40,497 nt of DNA from Novosphingobium mangrovisedimenti (GTDB taxonomy: Bacteria > Pseudomonadota > Alphaproteobacteria > Sphingomonadales > Sphingomonadaceae): NCBI RefSeq assembly GCF_025153475.1, contig NZ_JANZXA010000020.1:1-40497 (forward strand). The letters run 5' to 3'. Numbering within the stretch: the stretch's first letter is position 1; every line of letters begins with the position of its first letter. The notes under the pieces were generated by a model that ran no database searches, was not told the origin of the DNA, and saw nothing but the letters and a program-made list of their open reading frames with translations. The position numbers and the translations under genes are program-made. Below, piece by piece: positions 15,283-21,787 of the stretch.

Positions 15283-15569
15283 TCAGCGCAGGAGTTCGCC
15301 GACAAGCGAGGGGCGTTTGGCGATCAAGGCAAGCAGCACCTGGGCCGGCCCTGTAGGACGGTGGCGGCCGCGTTCCCAATTCAGCAAAGTCCGCTTGGTT
15401 ACGCCGATACAGCGCGCAAACGCTGCTCGCGAGAGTCCTGTCGGTGCCCGGATCGCGGCGACATCGACGCCCTGAACTCAACCTGACGAACAAGGACGTC
15501 CGCAGCATGTCCTTCAGCGAACACCAGAACTTCGTTCACCCCCTGCTTGATGCTTTCCTATGCGCTCAT
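15283..15569 (-). pseudogene. Decayed HigA-like XRE antitoxin gene
   Basis: The reading frame starts at ATG 15569 with a good ribosome site (GGAG, 7 bases away) but meets TAG at codon 4 (MSA*ESIKQGVNEVLVFAEG). It continues open to about VRQVE and then shifts frame into a clear antitoxin HTH: VDVAAIRAPTGLSRAAFARCIGVTKRTLLNWERGRHRPTGPAQVLLALI, ending at TGA 15283. A TGA also precedes the second frame. The pieces line up as one HigA/RelB-type antitoxin of about 95 residues with a nonsense codon and a frameshift. No partner toxin gene remains upstream. Confidence 0.8.
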
Positions 15570-15609
15570 GTGTCATCTCCAAAGGTCGCAAGGCGTTTCC
15601 TTACATATC

Positions 15610-16017
15610 CTACGCGTCCCTTGTCCTGCGATACGCCTCGAAAAGGTCGTGATCTTCGCTGCTTTCAAAGGCCAGCAGCCCGGCCAGATAGAACCGCCCG
15701 ATAGCCGTAACCGAGGTTGGCTCATCCGACGCGTCGATACGCCCCATCAGCCTTTGGGTGACATCGGCCAGCTGCGAAGATGATCCCACGAAACGCACAT
15801 GACTGCCGGCAAGCCGGTCGCATCGCGGGTCGGCCACTTCGCCGGCAAGGTCATAAGGCTCCATGCGATCAAGCAGCATGACCGCGACATGGAGCGTTGC
15901 GCCATAGGGCGGGAACTCGCGCAGGAGATGGGCGAGGCGGCTGTGACAATCCAGGAAGAGATCGATTCCTCTGTCCGACAGCCTCAATTTGTAGGTTCTC
16001 GATGAACGCGCAGCCAT
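15610..16017 (-). CDS. Protein of unknown function, divergent from the tra operon
   Basis: About 135 residues from ATG 16017, which has GGAG 9 bases upstream; a longer frame reaches 16128 but would cross the palindrome array. I do not recognise the family. The protein has no signal peptide or membrane segment. It contains LSDRGIDLFLDCHSRLAHLL and a C-terminal TAIGRFYLAGLLAFESSEDHDLFEAYRR. It faces away from the conjugation operon across a 308-base control region, so a regulatory or transfer-related role is possible but unproven. Confidence 0.6.
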   Translation of the reverse strand: MAARSSRTYKLRLSDRGIDLFLDCHSRLAHLLREFPPYGATLHVAVMLLDRMEPYDLAGEVADPRCDRLAGSHVRFVGSSSQLADVTQRLMGRIDASDEPTSVTAIGRFYLAGLLAFESSEDHDLFEAYRRTRDA

Positions 16018-16081
16018 GCGACATGCTCCGAGTGATTCGCACCGTGGGCCATTGATAGAACGGCCCGCGACCCAAGTTTCC

Positions 16082-16157
16082 TGCCAATTTGACAGGCATT
16101 TTCGGCACGGCAGTGCCGCAATCGGCACGCAGATGCCGAAACAGGCACGTCAGTGCC
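16082..16157. repeat. Array of 20-bp-periodic palindromes upstream of the tra operon
   Basis: Three 14-bp imperfect palindromes, GGCACGGCAGTGCC (16104), GGCACGCAGATGCC (16124) and GGCACGTCAGTGCC (16144), start exactly 20 bp apart, or about two helical turns on one face. A fourth dyad of opposite polarity (TGCC...GGCA, 16082-16098) is centred about 20 bp further left. The spacing implies cooperative protein binding, either as an operator for the divergent gene and the tra operon or as plasmid-type iterons. Confidence 0.75.
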
Positions 16158-16271
16158 CTGCCCGTTGCCGTGATCCGCGTCATTGGTTCACCTCAAGCCA
16201 TCCCGACGAGGGGTGACGGCAATCACCATCCGATAACGCCCGAAGCTTTCTGCCCGAGCCCGATCCAGGAA

Positions 16272-16305
16272 CCGGAGATCCGCTGCTTGCGCAGCATCTT
16301 ACCGG
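16272..16305 (+). promoter_or_regulatory. Leader hairpin before the first tra-operon gene
   Basis: CCGG-AGAT-c-C-GCTGC pairs with GCAGC-ATCT-ta-CCGG around a TTGC loop, giving a long stem with small bulges. It ends 2 bases before an AAGGAGG ribosome site (16308-16314). An ATG-TGA minimal start-stop follows at 16317-16322 before ATG 16326. The arrangement could regulate entry of ribosomes into the operon. Confidence 0.45.
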
Positions 16306-16325
16306 AAAAGGAGGCCATGTGAGAG

Positions 16326-16727
16326 ATGTTCGCTTTCAAGCGCCAAGCAACGATAATCGCGCTCGTCGTGCTCGCGCTCGCCGGTTGTGTCAGGAGCGCT
16401 CACCCCGATCAGCTCCCTCCCGTTCTTCCGCATTATCGCATCGTTGCCACCTCGGATGGCTTTGCGATCGAGGCGGTCGAACCTGATGAGGTCCGGCCCA
16501 CGGCGGCCCCGCCGGTTCCGCTCGGCCGCACGATCCACCTCGATCCAGAGCTTCTGGTTTCCCCCTCTTCTTCCCTCTTCAGGAGCACGCTCCATGCCCC
16601 TTCGCTTCAAGATGACCTGCCTGGCCAGACCGGCAATGAGCACGCTGGCCGCAAGCATGATGGCCACCTTGGGCCTGATGAGCGCGGCAGCACCTACCCT
16701 GGCAATAGCCGAACCCGCGGCAGGTAA
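16326..16727 (+). CDS. Putative lipoprotein opening the conjugation operon
   Basis: The frame begins MFAFKRQATIIALVVLALAGC, a lipoprotein signal with Cys21 as the acylation site, so the product should be membrane-anchored in the periplasm. The part up to about HLDPELLVS (residue 78) looks like real protein. The remainder overlaps the dsbC gene by 134 bases and reads like off-frame translation, so the original stop may have been lost by a frameshift. Small lipoproteins are often the first gene of F-type transfer operons, but I cannot assign a tra name. The AAGGAGG site is 11 bases from the ATG. Confidence 0.6.
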   Translation: MFAFKRQATIIALVVLALAGCVRSAHPDQLPPVLPHYRIVATSDGFAIEAVEPDEVRPTAAPPVPLGRTIHLDPELLVSPSSSLFRSTLHAPSLQDDLPGQTGNEHAGRKHDGHLGPDERGSTYPGNSRTRGR

Positions 16728-17448
16728 TAACGACGCCCAGGTACTGAGCCAGGCAGCCGAGGCCGCGCAGCGCCAGCTCCACCAGACTTTCACCAATCTG
16801 GCGTTCGAGGACTTCGGTCCCGCACCGATCAACGGTACAATCTACCAGGCCTTCGCTGGCGGGCGGGTGATCTACTATGCCCCGGCCAGCGGCCACATCG
16901 TCTTCGGCACGGTCTACGACAAAAACGGCCTCAACGTGACCGCGCTTGCCCAGCAGGCAAGCGCCACGAAGCGAATGAAGCTGATCGATCCTGCAAAAGC
17001 GCTTGCGATCGGTCCGGAGGGGGCTCCGACGGTGATCGAGTTCACCGATCCCGATTGCCCTTATTGCCGCGCGCTCGACAGGTTCTGGGCGGCCAAGGCC
17101 GCCGAGGGCAAGCCGGTGCGCCGCCTCATCTATTTCGTGAGCCAGATTCACCCGGGCTCCGCGGCCAAGGCCGAACATATCCTGTGTTCGAAGGATCAGG
17201 CAGCAGCTTTCCATGCGATTTACGCAGGTGCAGCCCCGGACACGCTTCTGACCTGCCCTGAAGGAAAGGCGCGCGTTGCGGACGATGCTGCGCTCGTCAA
17301 GGCCATGGGCATCGGCGGAACGCCGACGCTCATCGCAGGCGGGAAGCTCATCCCGGGCTTCCAGCAGGCCGAACTCGAGGCGTTTCTCGAAGGCCGGCAG
17401 GACTCGCACGAGGCCAGGAGCGGGACTGGCGACGATGCCGCACGCTGA
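16594..17448 (+). CDS. dsbC: DsbC-family periplasmic disulfide isomerase
   Basis: Protein of 284 residues from ATG 16594 (AGGAG 8 bases upstream). The signal peptide ends near AAAPTLAIAE (about 40). The N-terminal dimerisation region is followed by a thioredoxin fold with the DPDCPYCRALDRFW active site (CPYC at 155-158) and the cis-proline loop GGTPTLIAGG. It should reshuffle disulfides in cysteine-rich transfer proteins such as TraU, TraN and TraH encoded further on. In F-type operons this job is done by TrbB/DsbC-like members. Confidence 0.92.
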   Translation: MPLRFKMTCLARPAMSTLAASMMATLGLMSAAAPTLAIAEPAAGNNDAQVLSQAAEAAQRQLHQTFTNLAFEDFGPAPINGTIYQAFAGGRVIYYAPASGHIVFGTVYDKNGLNVTALAQQASATKRMKLIDPAKALAIGPEGAPTVIEFTDPDCPYCRALDRFWAAKAAEGKPVRRLIYFVSQIHPGSAAKAEHILCSKDQAAAFHAIYAGAAPDTLLTCPEGKARVADDAALVKAMGIGGTPTLIAGGKLIPGFQQAELEAFLEGRQDSHEARSGTGDDAAR

Positions 17449-17632
17449 CCTTCCATTCACTCATCTGGCGGACGCCAGCTGCCCGGCTTTCGTTGCCGGG
17501 GCGCGGTGGACCGGAATGCCGACACGCGCGGTCCTCTCGGAGCCGCCCGCCTCGCGCGACGGCAGGCAGCGATATTCCATCGATGCCGAAAGGCTCAAGT
17601 CCCGGCGGCTCCCATCGAACGGAGCGCAAGCG

Positions 17633-17959
17633 ATGATTTCAAAGCTCAGGCAAAGTACTTTCCCTATCCCCACCATGCTCGCCAATCTTGGCGTGCCCCT
17701 CGCCCTCATGGTGCTCTTCAGCACCGGCGCCCACGCCTTCACGGCGCCGGCGGCGGGCGATCTTGGCTACGACATCTACGACATCGTCGTGAACAAGGGC
17801 GTCAAGGGCCCGCTCGGCTTTGTCGGCGGAGTCGCGGCCTTCCTCTTCGGCGTCTCGCGGCTCTTTTCCAACGTCATGGTCGGCATCCCGACCATCGTTG
17901 CCGCGGTGTGCCTGATCAAGTCGGACACCATCCTCCAGACCTTCGGAATGGTGATCTGA
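17633..17959 (+). CDS. traA: TraA-like conjugative pilin precursor
   Basis: Protein of 108 residues. A long leader (MISKLRQSTFPIPTMLANLG, then VPLALMVLFSTGAHA) suggests cleavage after AHA near residue 35, leaving about 73 residues with two hydrophobic helices (GPLGFVGGVAAFLFGVSRLF and NVMVGIPTIVAAVCLI), the F/VirB2 pilin layout. ATG 17633 has GGAG 9 bases upstream. It lies before traL, as in F. A 184-base noncoding gap separates it from dsbC. The S26 peptidase encoded later may process it. Confidence 0.85.
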   Translation: MISKLRQSTFPIPTMLANLGVPLALMVLFSTGAHAFTAPAAGDLGYDIYDIVVNKGVKGPLGFVGGVAAFLFGVSRLFSNVMVGIPTIVAAVCLIKSDTILQTFGMVI

Positions 17960-18096
17960 CATGCGGTGCGCGGACCTTTCGGGTTTTCCCCTTGGCTCGC
18001 GGGACCCGCGCACCGCGCCCCAGACTGAAGGCCGATGGTCGGCCTTTGGAAAATGGCGCCTGGCGACAGGTGTCATGAAGCAGGAGGAGAAGGGCA

Positions 18097-18363
18097 TTGG
18101 ACGAACGTCTGCCCCAGTATCTGCACGGCCCGGTCCAGATCCTATGGTTCGGCTCGGACGAGTTCATTCTGGTCATGTCGACGATCTTCGTTGCCGCCAT
18201 CGTCGGCGGGATCGTCGGATGGACGCTCATCGGCGCCCTTCTCCTTTTCATCCCCTGGAAGAGGGCCCGCCCGCGCGGCTTCCTCTCCCACCTCGCCTGG
18301 CGCTGGGGCCTCGTGCGCTTTGCCCACTACCCGGGCCCCACCCAGACCCGCTTCTTCGAGTGA
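18097..18363 (+). CDS. traL: TraL, F-type T4SS inner-membrane component
   Basis: Protein of 88 residues from a TTG start behind GGAGGAGAAGGG. It has the TraL family pattern: short N-terminus (DERLPQYLHGP), a long hydrophobic hairpin (ILVMSTIFVAAIVGGIVGWTLIGALLLFIPW) and a basic tail ending LVRFAHYPGPTQTRF. It corresponds to VirB3 and links the pilin to the assembly ATPase. Gene order A-L-E-K-B supports the call. Confidence 0.9.
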   Translation: MDERLPQYLHGPVQILWFGSDEFILVMSTIFVAAIVGGIVGWTLIGALLLFIPWKRARPRGFLSHLAWRWGLVRFAHYPGPTQTRFFE

Positions 18364-18371
18364 GACCGACA

Positions 18372-19028
18372 ATGGCGCTGTTTCGCAATGGCATTCGTGG
18401 CGACAAGGATGTGGGCTCGCGGCCCGACCCACTCGCAGGCAAGCCCGCAAGTTTCGGCATCCATCGCTACCTGCAAGGCTCGGCCAACCTCTTCGAGGAA
18501 AACCGGCTCCTCAAGTTCGCGATTTGCGGAACGCTGGGGGTAACGGCGGTGCTGGGCATGCTGCTCTACACGACCAACCAGAACCAGCGCACGGTGATCG
18601 TGCCCTTCGGTGCGGGCGGCGATCTCTACGTCACCGGCAATACGCCCTCGACCGGATACCTGCGCACCATGACCCGCAATGTGGTCAGTCTTGCCGGGAC
18701 CTATTCGGCCTACAGCGCCGACAGGCAATTTCAGGAACTGCTGAGCCTCGCGCATCCCAGTGCCTACAACGGCCTTCGCGACAGCCTCAATGCCATTCTC
18801 GACGAGCTTGCCAGCAATCCGACGCTCTCGATCGCGACATACATCCGCGCCGACCAGCCCGTGACCTGGGACAAGACCGAGATCGTCGTGCCGGTCGAGA
18901 AGGTGCGCATCATCGGCGGTGTCATCCGCAAGTTCCGCGGCAATTTCCGGATCGGTTACGCGATCGACAACGGCCGCTTCTGGCTCACCCGCCTTTCCGA
19001 GGAAAAGTTCGATGCTGAAACCCACTAG
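18372..19028 (+). CDS. traE: TraE, F-type T4SS inner-membrane scaffold (VirB8-like)
   Basis: Protein of 218 residues. One membrane helix lies at about residues 49-66 (FAICGTLGVTAVLGMLLY), followed by a periplasmic VirB8-like domain (RTVIVPFGAGGDLYVTG..., WDKTEIVVPVEKVRIIGGVIRKFRGNFRIGYAI). ATG 18372 lies 8 bases after traL. The 3' end overlaps traK by 17 bases. Confidence 0.92.
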   Translation: MALFRNGIRGDKDVGSRPDPLAGKPASFGIHRYLQGSANLFEENRLLKFAICGTLGVTAVLGMLLYTTNQNQRTVIVPFGAGGDLYVTGNTPSTGYLRTMTRNVVSLAGTYSAYSADRQFQELLSLAHPSAYNGLRDSLNAILDELASNPTLSIATYIRADQPVTWDKTEIVVPVEKVRIIGGVIRKFRGNFRIGYAIDNGRFWLTRLSEEKFDAETH

Positions 19029-19797
19029 GCGCACAGTGAAGCGCACCGGCGGCACAGCACTGCTCGCCGCCATCCTGATCGCACCTCCCGCCCCTGCGCT
19101 GGCGCAAGCGATCATGGTGCTGCCAGGCCAGACAAGCACCATTCGCCTCTCCAACCGCGACATCAATCACGTGGTCTGCGAGGGCGGCGAGATCGAGGAC
19201 GTGCGCTTTTCCGCCGAAAAGGCGATCGCGGTTGAAAAAGCCGGATCGGACGCCTGGATCAAGTTCCTGGTCAAGGAAGTGGACGACACCGGCACTCTCA
19301 TGCGCAGCTATGTGACCACCCCTTCGGAATTCTTCGTCTCGTGCAATGGCGCGATCTATACGCTCTATGCCGAACCCTCGGACATTCCCGCGCAAACCGT
19401 GACGCTGGCGCCGGGGCGCATCCAGCGCGCGAAGGCCAATGCCGATCTCCTGGGCCCCCTGGTCGAGGAAGAACGTGCGGTCTCGATTACTCTTGCCATG
19501 CTGCAGGACCGGCTGCCCGCCAGCTTTGCAGAAGTGGCACCCGCCTCGGGCACGCTGACGCTGACTGGCCTTCCAGGCATCGCGCTGACCGAGCGCCGGC
19601 ATGTCGCGGTCGAAGGCGCAGGGTTGTCGGCTTCGGAATACCTGGTGAGCCCCCAGGCGAACGTAACGCTCGATGAGCGCAGCTTCCTCGACCGAAGCCT
19701 CGGTTCCCAGATCTTCGCGGTCACACTCGACCGGCTTGCCCTCAAGGCGGGTGAGACCGCGCGTCTCATCGTCATCCGCAGGGGAGAGGCGCAGTGA
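19012..19797 (+). CDS. traK: TraK, F-type T4SS outer-membrane core (VirB9-like)
   Basis: Protein of 261 residues with a signal peptide (TALLAAILIAPPAPALAQA, about 15-33). The mature protein has the TraK start (VLPGQTSTIRLSNRDINHVVCEGGEIEDVRFS) and C-terminal beta region (EYLVSPQANVTLDERSFLDRSLGSQIFAVTL). It forms the outer-membrane core complex with TraB and TraV. The gene overlaps traE upstream and has a GTGA overlap with traB downstream. Confidence 0.93.
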   Translation: MLKPTRRTVKRTGGTALLAAILIAPPAPALAQAIMVLPGQTSTIRLSNRDINHVVCEGGEIEDVRFSAEKAIAVEKAGSDAWIKFLVKEVDDTGTLMRSYVTTPSEFFVSCNGAIYTLYAEPSDIPAQTVTLAPGRIQRAKANADLLGPLVEEERAVSITLAMLQDRLPASFAEVAPASGTLTLTGLPGIALTERRHVAVEGAGLSASEYLVSPQANVTLDERSFLDRSLGSQIFAVTLDRLALKAGETARLIVIRRGEAQ

Positions 19798-21104
19798 CCA
19801 ACGGCATCCGTCACCCGGGCGCGATGTCCCGTTCGAACAGGAAGCTCGGCGATGTACCTGAGCCCTCCCCATCACCACCGTCTTTGGCGCCATCGCTTGT
19901 CGATGTCCTGCGCACGCGGTGGAACACGCTGGGCTCGCAAACACGCCTGCGTGCCAAGCAGGCCGCGCTGGCGGGCGCCGTGGGGCTGCTAGGCTATGCG
20001 CTGTACTCCGCCAGCAGTGCGAGCAACGAACCGGAAGCGTCCAAGCCCGCTGCATCGACCCTGAACATGGGCGCGGGTCTGCGCGGCGACAGTCTCGAGG
20101 AGAAACTGCGCGGCGATTTCAAGAAGGTGCTCGATGACCAGAAGCTGCTGGGCGACCGGCTCGCCGCGATCGAGGAAGGCAAGGCGCCGGGCCAGACCAA
20201 AACGCCAGGCCTTGATGGTGCAGCCGGCGATACCGGCGATCTTCCTCCGGCACTGGACGGCGAAGCTCCGGCCTTTCCGCCGCCGCCAGAAGGGATTCCC
20301 GATAATATCACCGCCACGCCGCCGCTGCCTCCGTCAATTCCCGCGGCAGCCCCGCCCGCTCCGCCGGTCGAAAAAGTGGTTGGCGCGATCGGTTCGGCGA
20401 CGAGCCCGGTGATCCCCAAGGGCGCCGAGGGATCGGCTGCGGACTCGAAAAAAAAGAATCGGACGATCTATTTGCCGCCTGGTTTCATGAAGGCGCGGCT
20501 CCTGACGGGCGTTGATGCCCTCGCAAGCCGCGATGCGACTTCGAACCCCGAGCCGATCATCGCCCGGGTCCAGGCACCCGCCGTGCTGCCCAATGACGTC
20601 AAGGCCAACCTCTCCGGGTGCTTCGTGATCGGCAATGCGACCGGCAGCCTCGCGAAGGAGCGCGTCGAGGTCCAGCTCGTCAGCCTCTCGTGCGTCGACT
20701 TCGATGAACATTCCGTGGTCGATCAACCGGTCAAGGGCTTCTTCGTCGATGCCGACGGCAAGAAGGGCCTGTCGGGCCGGGTGGTAACGCGCGCCGGGGC
20801 CGCCCTTGCTCGCAGCTTCATTGCCGGCACCATCAGCGGGATCAGCCAGAGCGTCGAGAATACGTTCGGCGAGACCTCGACCTCGGCGCTCGGCACCGTC
20901 CGCTCGCTCGACGCCGCCGATGCCGCAAAGACCGGCATCGCGGGCGGGCTCTCCAAGTCCTCGGACAAGCTCACCGACTTCTATCTCGACCTTGCCCGCC
21001 AGGCCGGCCCGATCGTCGAGGTTGGCGCCGCCAAGGACGTGGTCGTCGTCATCCAGGAGGGCGTTGCCCTCGAGATCAAGCCCGGCGCGGGGGCGCAGTT
21101 CTGA
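19794..21104 (+). CDS. traB: TraB, F-type T4SS core channel protein (VirB10-like)
   Basis: Protein of 436 residues from GTG 19794. A single membrane helix (QAALAGAVGLLGYALYSA, about 56-75) is followed by a Pro-rich periplasmic linker (PPPEGIPDNITATPPLPPSIP, about 160-185) and a TrbI/VirB10-like beta-barrel domain (YLPPGFMKARLLTGVDAL to EGVALEIKPGAGAQF). It spans both membranes and forms the translocation channel with TraK and TraV. Confidence 0.94.
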   Translation: MTNGIRHPGAMSRSNRKLGDVPEPSPSPPSLAPSLVDVLRTRWNTLGSQTRLRAKQAALAGAVGLLGYALYSASSASNEPEASKPAASTLNMGAGLRGDSLEEKLRGDFKKVLDDQKLLGDRLAAIEEGKAPGQTKTPGLDGAAGDTGDLPPALDGEAPAFPPPPEGIPDNITATPPLPPSIPAAAPPAPPVEKVVGAIGSATSPVIPKGAEGSAADSKKKNRTIYLPPGFMKARLLTGVDALASRDATSNPEPIIARVQAPAVLPNDVKANLSGCFVIGNATGSLAKERVEVQLVSLSCVDFDEHSVVDQPVKGFFVDADGKKGLSGRVVTRAGAALARSFIAGTISGISQSVENTFGETSTSALGTVRSLDAADAAKTGIAGGLSKSSDKLTDFYLDLARQAGPIVEVGAAKDVVVVIQEGVALEIKPGAGAQF

Positions 21105-21154
21105 TGCCGCCGCTTCCCTCGTCATGCCCGCCCCCATCATCCGGAGAAGCACCC

Positions 21155-21787
21155 ATGCCCCTGCTCCCCGATCGTTCCACGCCGCGCTGCTCGTGCCTGA
21201 TTGCGCCCGTGCTGGTAGCCCTCGCGATTTCGGTCTCAGGCTGTGCTTCATTGGGTTCGGTCATGTCGCCCTACCCGGAAAAGTTCTCCTGTAAGAACCC
21301 CGATCACGGCCAGTGCATCCATCCCGAGCAGGCCTACGAAGATGCGGTCGCGGGCCGCGCGGCACGTTCGGATCCCGCCGTCACCAACGACAGAAAGCTG
21401 CTGCGCGATAGCGACAAGGCTGTCGGCAAGCTGCGCGGCAGTGCACGCTCCGCTGCGGGCGCCTTTGCGGGCTACCGCGACAGCGTCTACCGCGAACTGC
21501 AGGGCCTGATCGAGGCGCCGGTGACGCCGATGCTCAAATCTGGCGAGACGGTGCGCACACTGATCCTGCCTTATGCCGACCGCCAGCGGCCCGACCGGCT
21601 GTTCATGCCGCGCTACGTCTATTCGATCCTCGATCGCCCGACCTGGGTGGTGGGCAGCTATCTGGTGAAACCGATATCACCCGCCACGCAGCTGCCAGTG
21701 CTCGGGCAAATCCGTGAAAAGTCTGTCGATGCCATCTCGACCGGCGGCAGCGAAGTTGCAGCTCCGGCCTCGGAGACGGGCCGGTGA
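21155..21787 (+). CDS. traV: TraV, F-type T4SS outer-membrane lipoprotein (VirB7-like)
   Basis: From ATG 21155 (GGAGAAG 5 bases upstream) the protein has 210 residues with a lipobox VALAISVSGC (Cys30). An ATG at 21104, overlapping the traB stop, is in frame but has no ribosome site. The Cys-containing mature N-terminus (FSCKNPDHGQCIHPEQAYEDAV) and RTLILPYADRQRPDRLFMPRYVY are TraV-like. It anchors the core complex in the outer membrane. Confidence 0.9.
   Translation: MPLLPDRSTPRCSCLIAPVLVALAISVSGCASLGSVMSPYPEKFSCKNPDHGQCIHPEQAYEDAVAGRAARSDPAVTNDRKLLRDSDKAVGKLRGSARSAAGAFAGYRDSVYRELQGLIEAPVTPMLKSGETVRTLILPYADRQRPDRLFMPRYVYSILDRPTWVVGSYLVKPISPATQLPVLGQIREKSVDAISTGGSEVAAPASETGR

Noticed and set aside
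16104..16157. CRISPR array reading of the periodic repeats
   Set aside because: The repeats are 14-bp palindromes with 6-base gaps, far too short for repeat-spacer units.
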